The notes: a model not told the origin generated them from the letters alone. DNA of 33,667 bases from Bacteroidota bacterium (GCA_021286895.1 JAJTBN010000007.1:1-33667), one strand, 5' to 3'; shown: positions 17,397 through 26,990, numbered from the stretch's first letter. Program-made: numbers and translations.

Positions 17397-18686
17397 TTGA
17401 ATAGATTAAAACTCGGAATATTGCTGCTGCCGCTGCTTCTGCTCGCGGCAGCAGGCATTTCATACGGTCAGAACGAAGGCGATAAAATTCTCGCAATCGT
17501 CGGCAACGATATCATACTCGAGTCTGACCTTCAGTACCAGATTCAACTGTACGCGAGACAGAACCAGCTGACCTCAATCAATCAGCAAATCGCGACGCAG
17601 ATTTTCCAGCAGTTGCTTACGGAAAAGATTATACTCGCCAAGGCCGAACAGGACAGCATCACTGTCAAAGACGAAGAAGTCAACAAGGAACTTGACTACA
17701 GAATTAAATCTATAGTCGATCAGGTCGGCTCTGAAGACCGCATTCAGGAAATTTACGGAATGCCGCTCGTTAAAATCAGGCTGATGCTTAAAGACGACCT
17801 TGTCAAGAAAATGAAATCCGACAAACTCAGAAGGAAAAAATTCGGAAACCCGGTTAAAGTTAGCGACAAGGAAGTCAGGGACTTCTACCAGGAATTCAAA
17901 GACAGCATTCCTCCCGTATCGCTGGAATACGAACTGAGCCATATCTACATGACGAGGAATCTCACCCCCGAAGAAAAACTTGCGGCGAAAGAAAAAGCGC
18001 TGAAAATTCTCGACAGCGTTAAAGCGGGAGCGGATTTCTCCGAACTCGCAAAAAGAAATTCTGACGATAAGGGCTCGGCAATCAACGGCGGCGACCTCGG
18101 TTTCGCGAAGAAAGGCGTATTCGTTAAGGAATTCGAAGAAGCGCTCTTCACTCTGAATGTCGGAGAAGTTTCGGACGTTGTGGAAACGGAATACGGTTAC
18201 CACATTATCAAACTGATAGAAAAGAAAGGCGAACAGTTTCACGGACGCCATATACTCGTGGCATTCCAGAAAAACGAAGCCTCGGATTTTGAAACGATAA
18301 ACAAACTGAAAGCGGTCAAAGACAGTATCTCATCCGGGAAATACACGTTCGAGGAAGCGGCGAAGAAATTCTCGCAGGACCCCGAATCCGCAGTTAAAGG
18401 CGGCTATCTCGGGTTTATCTCTGTGGATAAACTCGACAGCGCGTACATTCAGGGGTTAAACAACATACCTGTCGGCGGAATTACAGACCCGATTAAAACA
18501 GGCACGGATAAGAACTACGGATATGAACTCGTGATGCTTAAATCGAAAACTGAACCGCACAAGGTTTCTCTCGATACGGATTTTGAACGCATCAGGAAAA
18601 TAGCGCAGATTAACAAGGAGAACAAAGCCTACGACGCGTGGATTGAAGAATTAAAAAAATCGGTTTACGTCGACGTAAAATACTGA
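17397..18686 (+). CDS. surA: SurA-like periplasmic chaperone/peptidyl-prolyl isomerase
   Basis: The 429 residues are close to the length of E. coli SurA. A signal peptide (LGILLLPLLLLAAAGISYGQ) precedes a SurA N-terminal domain (KILAIVGNDIILESDLQYQI). Two parvulin domains follow, beginning about 178 (YELSHIYMTRN) and about 281 (GRHILVAFQ), the first closing with EYGYHIIKL. The start must be TTG at 17397: a stop codon lies just upstream in frame, no ATG is near, and the signal peptide begins there. It follows the other parvulin gene by four bases and is followed by the VWA gene after three bases. The symbol is given by similarity in architecture. Confidence 0.88.
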   Translation: MNRLKLGILLLPLLLLAAAGISYGQNEGDKILAIVGNDIILESDLQYQIQLYARQNQLTSINQQIATQIFQQLLTEKIILAKAEQDSITVKDEEVNKELDYRIKSIVDQVGSEDRIQEIYGMPLVKIRLMLKDDLVKKMKSDKLRRKKFGNPVKVSDKEVRDFYQEFKDSIPPVSLEYELSHIYMTRNLTPEEKLAAKEKALKILDSVKAGADFSELAKRNSDDKGSAINGGDLGFAKKGVFVKEFEEALFTLNVGEVSDVVETEYGYHIIKLIEKKGEQFHGRHILVAFQKNEASDFETINKLKAVKDSISSGKYTFEEAAKKFSQDPESAVKGGYLGFISVDKLDSAYIQGLNNIPVGGITDPIKTGTDKNYGYELVMLKSKTEPHKVSLDTDFERIRKIAQINKENKAYDAWIEELKKSVYVDVKY

Positions 18687-18689
18687 TGA

Positions 18690-20762
18690 ATGAATATCTT
18701 TCATGCGGGATTATACGGCTGGTTATTGCTGATACTGATATTATCGGTCTCGTCGGCACTTTCATTCCTGCTGAACAGAAATAACGGAATCACAGGTTTT
18801 AAAAAAGCGGTGCTCGTTCTGCTGAGAACGGCATCGCTTTTTTGCGTCATATCCCTTCTCTTAAATCCTTTCATCACGCTTTCGGTTACAACCGGTAAAA
18901 CAGGCGCAGACATTATTCTGATTGACAACAGCCTGAGCATGAACCTTGAGAACAGATACAGGGAATTACAGCCCGCATCGGATGAAGTTAAAAAACACGG
19001 CAGCAATGTAAGGATGTTCGCGTTCGGCAGCGGGCTTCTCGGCGAAATTAAAAGCGGCGGTGATATTTTCACGGGCTCGGAATTCAGAACGTACTCTACG
19101 GACCTCGCGGCCGCACTGGAAGAACTGTATCCGGTGCCGAAAGATTTTTCCGTGAATACGGTTACAGTCATCTCCGACGGAATCATTAATCAGAGCGGTT
19201 CCCTCTTGCCTGCCGCGAAAAAATTCGGAGTGCCGTTTTACTATTACTTAATCGGAGATACTGTCCGGAAAAATGACGTTCTTATTAACAAAGTTTTTTA
19301 CAACAAACAGGCGTTCGCTGGTAGCGTTTCAACGGTCAAGGTCTTGATTAATTCATTCGGGTATTCGAGAAACCTGAACGTGAACCTCTTCGGGGAAGGC
19401 ATTCTTATGCAGACGAAAAACGTGCTCGTGAATACTTCCGAAAGCGAATACACAACTGAATTCAAAGTCACGTCGGGCTTTCCCGGCTCAAGGAAATATA
19501 CGGTGAGAATCGATACACTCGACAACGAAATAACGGTTCTCAACAACAGCAGGGATTTTTTCATTAAGTATTACGAGAATAAATTTAAAGTTCTCGTAAT
19601 CGCGGGAAGCCCGGGCGAAGATTTTTCGGCGTTCAGGCAGTCCCTCTCGAAACTCGAAAATTTCAGCGCCGATTTTTTTGTCGGGAAATCTCCCGATACT
19701 TTCTACGAAGGAACACTTCCCTCTTTTGACGGATACAGCGCGGTGTTTCTTTTCGGCTTTCCTCTCGCTAATACTGACAAAAATCTCATAGAGAAAACCG
19801 TGAAAGACGCTTCGGAAAGAAACCTTCCGGTAATATTTTTTAACTCGTCGAACACGGGATACGAAAACCTGAAGGAACTCGAAAAACTTCTGCCGTTCAC
19901 TGTCAGCGGCTCTGCCGGCGCGCCGTACACCAGCATGTCAAGAATGCTTCCGTTTGACGCCCCCGACGAACCCGAACCGATAAGGAAAATAAGCGCTCTT
20001 CCGCCCGCGGTTTTTTTAAAAGGCGCGTTCATTCCGAAACCCGGCGCTGACGTGCTCGCCGTAACCACTTCGGAGAACGAGCCTTCGGTGATTCTATTCA
20101 ACGGCGGGACGTATAAATCGGCCGCGTTTCTCGGCAGCGGGATTTACAAGTGGACTTTGAACAATTCAGGAGAAACGGAAAATCAGATTAGAAATCTCGC
20201 CGCGGTGCTCTTCAACCTCGCTCTCGGAAACGGGAACGCCGGCAAATTTTATCTGAGTACTGATAAAGACTGTTACGCTTATTCGGAACCCGTTGAGATA
20301 AAAGCCCGAACGGTCAACGCGGGCGCGGGAAACTTTTCGGTCAGACTGAAAATAACAGGCAGAGGATTTGCAAAAGAAACCGATATGGAAAAAAACGGAG
20401 CCAATTCGTTTGTATTCCGATTCACGCCCGACAGCCTTTCCGACTTCACTGCCGAAGGCAGGCTTTTTTCCGATAATCAGCCGGTTGCGGGCGACGCCGT
20501 TAGATTTTCCTGCGGAAACGCGCAGGAAGAATATATTCTGACAAAACCCGATGACAGAATCCTCAAATCGCTGTCGGCAAACACCGGAGGCTCCGACATC
20601 AGAACATTGGGAAAATCTTCATTCGAAAAACATGAAGTTACGGACGCCCCCGGGACCGAAACAAAAAAAATACTCGTAAGAGATTCGGCTTATTATCTTC
20701 TATTCATAATATTTCTGCTTTCTCTCGAATGGTTCCTGAGAAAACGGTTTAATCTTCCCTGA
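18690..20762 (+). CDS. VWA-domain membrane protein (BatA-like N-terminus, GATase1-like middle)
   Basis: This 690-residue inner-membrane protein has two N-terminal membrane segments (about 8-28 and 38-62). A von Willebrand A domain follows with an intact MIDAS start DNSLS (Asp79, Ser81, Ser83), Thr137-Asp138 and VISDG (Asp163). Beyond it lie a beta-sandwich region, a region resembling class I glutamine amidotransferase folds without a visible catalytic Cys-His pair (KFKVLVIAGSPGEDFSAFRQ onward), and a final membrane helix (YYLLFIIFLLSLEWFLRKRF). Such proteins are common in Bacteroidota-like bacteria and have no firm function. It starts three bases after the surA-like gene, so it is probably co-transcribed with the periplasmic chaperones. 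Confidence 0.82.
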   Translation: MNIFHAGLYGWLLLILILSVSSALSFLLNRNNGITGFKKAVLVLLRTASLFCVISLLLNPFITLSVTTGKTGADIILIDNSLSMNLENRYRELQPASDEVKKHGSNVRMFAFGSGLLGEIKSGGDIFTGSEFRTYSTDLAAALEELYPVPKDFSVNTVTVISDGIINQSGSLLPAAKKFGVPFYYYLIGDTVRKNDVLINKVFYNKQAFAGSVSTVKVLINSFGYSRNLNVNLFGEGILMQTKNVLVNTSESEYTTEFKVTSGFPGSRKYTVRIDTLDNEITVLNNSRDFFIKYYENKFKVLVIAGSPGEDFSAFRQSLSKLENFSADFFVGKSPDTFYEGTLPSFDGYSAVFLFGFPLANTDKNLIEKTVKDASERNLPVIFFNSSNTGYENLKELEKLLPFTVSGSAGAPYTSMSRMLPFDAPDEPEPIRKISALPPAVFLKGAFIPKPGADVLAVTTSENEPSVILFNGGTYKSAAFLGSGIYKWTLNNSGETENQIRNLAAVLFNLALGNGNAGKFYLSTDKDCYAYSEPVEIKARTVNAGAGNFSVRLKITGRGFAKETDMEKNGANSFVFRFTPDSLSDFTAEGRLFSDNQPVAGDAVRFSCGNAQEEYILTKPDDRILKSLSANTGGSDIRTLGKSSFEKHEVTDAPGTETKKILVRDSAYYLLFIIFLLSLEWFLRKRFNLP

Positions 20763-20813
20763 AAATTTAATTGAAAAGTTACACTGTTTACGATATCTTA
20801 TATTGATTGAAAA

Positions 20814-22130
20814 ATGACATCCGCATTAAAAAAAATATTTATTGTTCTATTGCTGCTGATTTCGTCAGGCGCCTATTCACAGCAGTACTGGCTTAGCAAA
20901 AACAGCCCGGTTACGCTGGACTTGATAGAAAGCCATTTTCTCGACAGCCTGACGGGATGGGTGTGCGGTGATTCAGGACTTATAATGAAAACGACGAACG
21001 GAGGAAACAACTGGATTTTTCAGAATTCGAAAGTCAAGGACGCCGTTCATGAAATATTTTTTCTCAACAGCAGGCTCGGCTGGGCGCTGTCGATGAATAT
21101 TCTGAATCCCCAGCCGCCGTACGGCACCACAATCCTGAAAACCACTGACGGAGGAAACAACTGGGATACCACACGGTTTCCTATTGAGAATGTTTTTTTT
21201 AGAGCCGTCTATTTTCAGGATTCGCTCCACGGTTTCATCGGAGGCGTAACAAAAAATATTATGCGGACAACGGACGGCGGAGCGCACTGGCTCGATGTTT
21301 ACATCGACACTCTGCTCGTCGCATGGCTTCCCGTGAATCATTTTGATTTTTTCAGCAGCGATTACGGCTACGCTACGGGAGGCAGAACGGATTTTGCCGG
21401 TGTCGTATGGAGAACCACCGACAGAGGCGTCAGTTGGTATCCGACGCTTGTCTCACCGGAACCCACTCTGAATACTCATTTCCTGGATTCGCTGAGAATA
21501 ATCTGCATAACAGGCGACTGGGACTACGGTCCGAGCATGATTTCGTCAACAAACTCCGGCGGAACATGGAAATATACCTACCTCGGATTTTTCGGACAAC
21601 CGTATCAAATGAGTTACAGAACCGCGAATGAAGTATGGACTCCTCTCGGATTCGGACTGAAATTTATTTACTCCCTCGATTCGGGATTTTCATGGAGAGA
21701 AACAATGACGCCGGATTCATCTGAAGTCGATAACGTAATATTTACCGATTCGATGCACGGATACGCTTTCGGGAAAAAAGGCAAAATGTATAAATACAAT
21801 ACGGCATTAATCGGCGTCAGCAACCCCGGCTCGCAGGTTCCGGATAAATTTTCTCTTGAACAGAACTTCCCCAATCCTTTCAATCCTTCTACAAATATTT
21901 CCTATGAGTTGAAATCCCCATCCTATGTTACCCTGAGAGTTTTCGACATCACTGGCAAAGAAATCAGGACTCTTGTAAACGGATTTCAAAACAGGGGCGT
22001 GTACAAACTCCGTTTCCACGGGGACGGTCTGCCTTCAGGAATTTATTTCTATGAAATCGCCGTTAAAGATATCTCCGGTAATACCGGAGGATTTATCAAA
22101 GAAACAAAGAAAATGGCGCTTATTAAATAA
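20814..22130 (+). CDS. Secreted YCF48/BNR-type propeller protein with T9SS sorting domain, paralog A
   Basis: The 438 residues start with a signal peptide ending GAYSQ at about 23. Repeats of the Asp-box/YCF48 kind follow, for example TTNGGNNW, TTDGGNNW, TTDGGAHW, TTDRGVSW and SLDSGFSW, each paired with segments like GWVCGDSGLIMKT and YGYATGG. The C-terminus is a type A sorting domain (LEQNFPNPFNPSTNISYEL, then RVFDITGKEIRTLVNG). It is about two-thirds identical by eye to the next gene, so the pair arose by tandem duplication. It starts 51 bases after the VWA gene. Role unknown: surface binding or adhesion is an inference. Confidence 0.9.
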   Translation: MTSALKKIFIVLLLLISSGAYSQQYWLSKNSPVTLDLIESHFLDSLTGWVCGDSGLIMKTTNGGNNWIFQNSKVKDAVHEIFFLNSRLGWALSMNILNPQPPYGTTILKTTDGGNNWDTTRFPIENVFFRAVYFQDSLHGFIGGVTKNIMRTTDGGAHWLDVYIDTLLVAWLPVNHFDFFSSDYGYATGGRTDFAGVVWRTTDRGVSWYPTLVSPEPTLNTHFLDSLRIICITGDWDYGPSMISSTNSGGTWKYTYLGFFGQPYQMSYRTANEVWTPLGFGLKFIYSLDSGFSWRETMTPDSSEVDNVIFTDSMHGYAFGKKGKMYKYNTALIGVSNPGSQVPDKFSLEQNFPNPFNPSTNISYELKSPSYVTLRVFDITGKEIRTLVNGFQNRGVYKLRFHGDGLPSGIYFYEIAVKDISGNTGGFIKETKKMALIK

Positions 22131-22253
22131 ATCTCGGGAAATACCAAAATTACTTAGAATTTAACTTTGTTATTATAACGCCTGTAAGCAAACAGATGTT
22201 ATATGATTGAATAATAAAGCGTTTATTCATATTTTATAATAATGATTTGCAAA

Positions 22254-23570
22254 ATGAAAAGCGTTTATAAGACAATATTTTTATCGGTTATTCTGCTCCT
22301 GATTTCTAATGCTTATTCACAGCAGTACTGGCTTAGCCTGAATAGCCCGGTTGCGATGGACCTTAGAAAAGGATATTTCCTCGACAGTCTGACGGGATGG
22401 GTTTGCGGCGATTCAGGCCTAATCATGAAAACATCCAACGGCGGAATTAACTGGGCAAGGCAGAATTCGAAATTAAGTCAGCCCGTACACGATATATTTT
22501 TCCTGAATAAACGTCTCGGCTGGGCGCTTTCATGGGATATATACAATCCCCTGCCGCCTTACGGCACGGTTATACTTAGAACAACGGACGGAGGAATTAA
22601 CTGGGATACTTCGCGCTTCGTTACTGAAAATGTTTACATCAGAACGGTCTTCTTTCAGGATTCTCTTCACGGTTTTATGGGAGGAAATTTCAGAAACATA
22701 ATGCGCACTACTGACGGAGGAGCGAACTGGCTCGACGTTTACATAGATTCAATGATTGTCGCTTATTTCCCCGTAAATACATTTACATTCTTCAGCAGAG
22801 ATTACGGCTATGCCTGCGGCGGGCAGATGGACTTCGCGGGCGTCGTATGGAGAACTACGGACAGAGGCATCCACTGGTCTCCAAACCTTGTTTCGGCTGA
22901 ACCCGCATGGAGCGTCTTCTTTCTGGATTCAATGAGGATAATGTGCATGACGGGCGACTTCGAATACGGGCCGAGTATTGTCTCATCCTCGAATTCAGGC
23001 GCTACATGGAAATATACCTATCTCGGATTTTTCGGATTCCCTTCCGAAACTGCATTCCGGACTAAATCGGAGGCATGGACTCCGCTGGGGTTCGCAAGGA
23101 AGTTTATTTATTCTCTTGATTCAGGATACACATGGACTGAATATGAAACGCCCGATTCCGCGGAGGTCAACAACGTCATCTTCCCGGATAACAAACATGG
23201 TTATGCTTTCTGCTCGGGAGGAAAAATATTAAAGTACAATTCAGCGGTTATAGGAATCTCGAATAACGAAACACAGAATCCGGAAAAATTCACTCTCGGG
23301 CAAAACTATCCGAATCCGTTTAACCCGCGGACGAACATTTCATACGAACTCAAAACGCCGTCTTATGTCGTTCTGAAAGTATATGACATAAGCGGAAAGG
23401 AAATACGCACGCTCATAAACGGCTATCAGAACAGGGGCAAGTATAACCTGAGTTTCTCAGGCGATAATCTGCCTACGGGTGTTTATTTCTACGAAATTGC
23501 TGTGAGAGACCTTACGGGAAAATCCAATTCCTTCGTGAAAGAAACGAAAAAAATGGTTCTTTTAAAATAA
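22254..23570 (+). CDS. Secreted YCF48/BNR-type propeller protein with T9SS sorting domain, paralog B
   Basis: The same architecture as its upstream paralog: signal peptide (MKSVYKTIFLSVILLLISNA), the shared start of the mature protein QQYWLSLNSPV, five propeller turns (TSNGGINW, TTDGGINW, TTDGGANW, TTDRGIHW, SLDSGYTW) and a sorting domain with LGQNYPNPFNPRTNISYEL. An in-frame ATG 12 bases earlier (22242) is possible, but the start at 22254 gives a better signal peptide. Differences from paralog A are spread evenly, with no sign of recent gene conversion. A 111-base AT-rich gap precedes the earlier ATG. Confidence 0.9.
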   Translation: MKSVYKTIFLSVILLLISNAYSQQYWLSLNSPVAMDLRKGYFLDSLTGWVCGDSGLIMKTSNGGINWARQNSKLSQPVHDIFFLNKRLGWALSWDIYNPLPPYGTVILRTTDGGINWDTSRFVTENVYIRTVFFQDSLHGFMGGNFRNIMRTTDGGANWLDVYIDSMIVAYFPVNTFTFFSRDYGYACGGQMDFAGVVWRTTDRGIHWSPNLVSAEPAWSVFFLDSMRIMCMTGDFEYGPSIVSSSNSGATWKYTYLGFFGFPSETAFRTKSEAWTPLGFARKFIYSLDSGYTWTEYETPDSAEVNNVIFPDNKHGYAFCSGGKILKYNSAVIGISNNETQNPEKFTLGQNYPNPFNPRTNISYELKTPSYVVLKVYDISGKEIRTLINGYQNRGKYNLSFSGDNLPTGVYFYEIAVRDLTGKSNSFVKETKKMVLLK

Positions 23571-23622
23571 TAGTTTTTTCTGATCCCGTTTTTACCGGGG
23601 CAAAAATAAAATCAAGAATTTT

Positions 23623-24456
23623 ATGAAAAAATTACTGCTTATCTTACTCGGAGCCGCTTTTCTTTGCAGCGCTGCATCTGCTCAGGATATCGGACTGACA
23701 ACAAAAAAGAACAAACCACTGCTAACAATCGAGACATCAGGTTCTTTCGACCTTCCTATCATGGACCTGAAGGGCGGAGACGGCATACGCGGAGTCTGGG
23801 CTTTTCAGGATTACGGAACCAACATAGGATTCGGCTCTGCTCTCAACTTCAAATTCGCCGCGTATCAGAACAGAAGGATTCAAATAAGACCGTACATTAC
23901 TTTCGGCTATTCTCATTTCGTTAACGACGACACCAGGGCTTTCGCTTTTTACAACAGCAACGGCGAAGTGTCTTACGGATTTCCGTTTCTGACTGAATAC
24001 ACGAGCGTTCAAACTCTGCCGGGAGTCAGCAACCTTCGTATGAATATGCCTTACCTCGCGCTCGGCTGCGAACTCGGCGTCTATACCGACAGGGACAGCA
24101 GGTCGTCTTTCAATTTCGGGCTTGACTACAATTTCAACGTAATCACTGGCAGAATATACCAGACGATTAACGGTCATTCCGAAACTTATACTACTTATGA
24201 GTCGAACCTCAGAACAGGCCTCGGCGCCAATGTTTCCTATTCATACAAGTTTCAGGACTACCTCGGATTCCATGTCGGAACAAGATTCACTATGCCGAAC
24301 CTTTTCGGAAAAACATCCGAAATGACTGACGCGAGTTGGTACATGTACCTTCTCGATAAAGCCAATACCTCGCTCAACCCGAATCTTTCGGGCAACAGAA
24401 ACATCGCGTACTTCAAGTTTTACGGCGGCCTTTCGCTGTTCTTCGGAAAATTATAA
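23623..24456 (+). CDS. Outer-membrane beta-barrel-like protein
   Basis: The 277 residues carry a clear signal peptide (residues 1-20, ending SAASA before QDIG). Alternating polar/hydrophobic strands typical of a small beta-barrel follow: LNFKFAAYQNRRIQIRPYI, PYLALGCELGVY, FNFGLDYNFNV, TGLGANVSYSY and FKFYGGLSLFFGKL. The last strand ends with aromatic residues near the C-terminus, as barrel proteins do. No named family could be recognised. It follows propeller paralog B by 52 bases, with a weak CCCG/CGGG hairpin between them, and may belong to the same transcription unit. Confidence 0.75.
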   Translation: MKKLLLILLGAAFLCSAASAQDIGLTTKKNKPLLTIETSGSFDLPIMDLKGGDGIRGVWAFQDYGTNIGFGSALNFKFAAYQNRRIQIRPYITFGYSHFVNDDTRAFAFYNSNGEVSYGFPFLTEYTSVQTLPGVSNLRMNMPYLALGCELGVYTDRDSRSSFNFGLDYNFNVITGRIYQTINGHSETYTTYESNLRTGLGANVSYSYKFQDYLGFHVGTRFTMPNLFGKTSEMTDASWYMYLLDKANTSLNPNLSGNRNIAYFKFYGGLSLFFGKL

Positions 24457-24466
24457 CAAGTCTTCG

Positions 24467-24493
24467 GGGATGTCCCGCGACGCGGGGCGTCCC
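24467..24493. repeat. GC-rich palindrome after the beta-barrel gene
   Basis: GGGATGTCCCGCG pairs with CGCGGGGCGTCCC around a single central A, with two G-T pairs. The stem is up to 13 bp, in practice about 11 bp with a 5-base loop. The sequence that follows is not a clean T-run, so it may be a weak terminator for the barrel gene or a dispersed palindromic repeat. Confidence 0.6.
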
Positions 24494-24589
24494 TTCTTAA
24501 AAATATACAAAGAAATATCTAAAGTGAAAATTGTTTTGTGATTTTTATCGGGATTGAAATGAGATTTGATAAGAGAACGGTAAAAAAAA

Positions 24590-25126
24590 CTAAGAATAAC
24601 ACTTGGGCGGAGGCGTGGGTACATCATAAAAGATTTTCAAAACAGGAACAAAAATGAAATTAAAGCACTTATCCTCTCTCCAAGATAAGCCGCCGTTAAA
24701 CTCGTTTGGAATGTTAGCATCCGTGATAAGACTTTTGATTATGTTGCTGGATGCTCCTTTTGAAAACTTATCCATTATGTTCAGGCTGAAGAAAAGTTCA
24801 AATACTTCGTCAAGCCTGCTTTCGTTCTCGTCGCTCAAACAGACGATTTCAACGCTGTCGCCGTTTGCCTTAATGCTGGAGATATCGTAGAATTTCCCGA
24901 AATACGTTATTTCGTTGTCCCCCGTAACCTGAAGATTGCCCGCCTTGTCATAATAGTCCTGCCTGGTCATCTTTATCACTGTCAGTTCGTCGCTGTCAAC
25001 GTAATTTTCAAGTTTGCCGAACGCTTCTTTTTTGAAAAAGAATTTCAGCTGAAAGTACATTAAAACGTACCCCGCTGAATTAAACACAAGCATAAGAATA
25101 AGCAATATTGAAACGCTTCTTTTCAC
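24590..25126 (-). CDS. Small membrane-anchored protein of unknown function
   Basis: The 178 residues have one N-terminal hydrophobic segment (about 4-27, SVSILLILMLVFNSAGYVLMYF). A polar, probably periplasmic part with mixed strands and helices follows, and a Pro-rich end (DVPTPPPKC). I do not recognise a family. A similar build (membrane segment, short beta domain, PPPK-like tail) is seen in unnamed proteins of Bacteroidota-like bacteria, from general recall only. It stands alone on the minus strand, divergent from the ABC exporter genes with 117 AT-rich bases between. The length and clean signal segment favour a real gene over a chance frame. Confidence 0.7.
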   Translation of the reverse strand: MKRSVSILLILMLVFNSAGYVLMYFQLKFFFKKEAFGKLENYVDSDELTVIKMTRQDYYDKAGNLQVTGDNEITYFGKFYDISSIKANGDSVEIVCLSDENESRLDEVFELFFSLNIMDKFSKGASSNIIKSLITDANIPNEFNGGLSWREDKCFNFIFVPVLKIFYDVPTPPPKCYS

Positions 25127-25243
25127 TAACTTATTATGCGGACAATTTGTTACAGTAATATATTTACAAAATACAAATTTTTCAACATTATTTGAATGTA
25201 TATATTAATTTCTTTATTGAATAAGTTTATTTAATTTGAGTAT

Positions 25244-26989
25244 ATGAAATCACTTTTGCCCTTATTGCCATACCTTAAAGCAAGGAAATGGAAACTTATA
25301 TCTGGAACCATATTTGTAGTCATTAGCATTTTTCTGCAAAGCCTGTACCCTATGGTAATCGGCAATGCTGTTGATGAAATTACTAATAAAACAGCGCATT
25401 ATTCGTATTTTCAGTACGCTTTATTGAGCCTGTCGCTGATTATTACAGGCGGCGCCTTTTTATTCCTCACAAGAAAAACAATAATCGTTGCCTCCAGAGA
25501 AATCGAGAATGATTTACGGCATGACTTTTTTGAACACTTGATGACTCTGCCGAAAGAGTTTTTCGACAGGAATTCCACAGGCGATATTATGGCTCATGCG
25601 ACTAACGACATAAACAATATAAGGAATTTCCTCGGACCCGGAATTATGTATTCGATTCAGACTCTTCTGAGAACGGTTGTTACTCTTATTATTATGTTCG
25701 GTATAAGCATTAAAATTTCACTTCTCGCGCTTATTCCTCTGCCGCTGATTTCCCTGCTTGTTTACAAAGTCATGAAAACTGTGTACGGACGCTCTCAGAA
25801 AGTTCAGGAATCTTTTTCCGACCTCACAACAAAGGTACAGGAGAATTTCGCGGGAATCAGAGTCGTGAAGTCTTATGTTCGCGAACTATCTGAAATAGAC
25901 AGGTTCGTAAAAGTTTCGGCTGATTATCAGAAGAAAAGCCTCCTGCTCGCGAGAATCCAGTCGTACTCCTTCCCCATGATGTTCCTCCTTACAAGCCTTT
26001 CGGTCATAGTCGTTGTATATTTCGGCGGGCTTGAGGTAATAAAAGGAAATCTTTCTCTCGGTAACGTTACCGAATTTATAGTTTACCTCGGACAGCTGAC
26101 ATGGCCGATGATTGCTTTCGGCTGGGTGATAAACCTTGTGCAAAGGGCATCGCCTTCCATGGACAGGATAATGAAAATCATGAACACGCCGCCCGCTGTC
26201 GAAGATAACGAACATAGCGACAGGAATATCACAACGATTAAAGGGAATGTAGAGTTCAAAAACGTGAACTTTAAATATCCTTCGACGGATGTTTATGTCC
26301 TTAAAAATATAAACCTGAAAATTCCGGAGGGCAGCAGCCTCGGAATTATAGGACAGACGGGCTGCGGGAAGTCAACACTCGTAAACCTTATCCCGCGCGT
26401 GTATGAAGTCACCGAAGGTCAAATCCTCATTGACGGCAGAGATATTAAATCTGTCCCGATAAACGTGCTCAGGAATTCAGTAGGAGTAGTCCCGCAGGAA
26501 TCGTTCTTATTCTCCGACACCATCGGGAATAATGTTTCCTACTCTTCCGACGACTGCGACGAGGACAATGTCAGGAAATCATCCGAGATTGCAGGGCTTT
26601 ATAAGGACGTACATTTGTTCCCTGAAAATTTCAAAACCATCATAGGCGAACGCGGCGTCACACTGTCAGGCGGACAGAAACAGAGAACTTCTATCGCGAG
26701 GGCTGTGTACAAAAAGCCCGATATACTCATTCTCGACGATTCCCTGTCGGCAGTAGATACAAGTACCGAAGAGGAAATTCTTCAGGGATTGAAAGATGTG
26801 CTAAAAGACAGGACTACAATTGTAATTTCACACAGGATTTCGACTTTGAAAAACCTCGATAAGATTATCGTAATCGATAACCATACGATTGCCGAAGAAG
26901 GCACGCACGAGGAACTGCTCGTTAAGAAAGGACATTATTATAATATTCACGTCAAGCAGCTGCTTGAAGAAGAGATTGAGGAGATGTGA
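25244..26989 (+). CDS. ABC exporter half-transporter with degenerate ATP site (subunit 1)
   Basis: This 581-residue half-transporter of the exporter type has six membrane helices (about 18-300) followed by an ATPase domain. Walker A is GQTGCGKST (370-378), the Q-loop Gln418, signature LSGGQ (474-478), Walker B ILILDD (494-499) and the H-loop His530. The residue after Walker B is Asp499 where active ATPases have Glu. This is the hallmark of the degenerate-site subunit of heterodimeric exporters such as TM287/288 and LmrCD. The partner gene starts one base after its stop. The substrate cannot be told; lipids or drugs are usual for the family. Confidence 0.93.
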   Translation: MKSLLPLLPYLKARKWKLISGTIFVVISIFLQSLYPMVIGNAVDEITNKTAHYSYFQYALLSLSLIITGGAFLFLTRKTIIVASREIENDLRHDFFEHLMTLPKEFFDRNSTGDIMAHATNDINNIRNFLGPGIMYSIQTLLRTVVTLIIMFGISIKISLLALIPLPLISLLVYKVMKTVYGRSQKVQESFSDLTTKVQENFAGIRVVKSYVRELSEIDRFVKVSADYQKKSLLLARIQSYSFPMMFLLTSLSVIVVVYFGGLEVIKGNLSLGNVTEFIVYLGQLTWPMIAFGWVINLVQRASPSMDRIMKIMNTPPAVEDNEHSDRNITTIKGNVEFKNVNFKYPSTDVYVLKNINLKIPEGSSLGIIGQTGCGKSTLVNLIPRVYEVTEGQILIDGRDIKSVPINVLRNSVGVVPQESFLFSDTIGNNVSYSSDDCDEDNVRKSSEIAGLYKDVHLFPENFKTIIGERGVTLSGGQKQRTSIARAVYKKPDILILDDSLSAVDTSTEEEILQGLKDVLKDRTTIVISHRISTLKNLDKIIVIDNHTIAEEGTHEELLVKKGHYYNIHVKQLLEEEIEEM

Positions 26990-26990
26990 T

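Noticed and set aside
26889-26990. Longer N-terminus for ABC subunit 2
   Set aside because: The extra 34 residues lie wholly within subunit 1 in another frame and do not look like transporter sequence. The ATG at 26991 has a good ribosome site and normal spacing.
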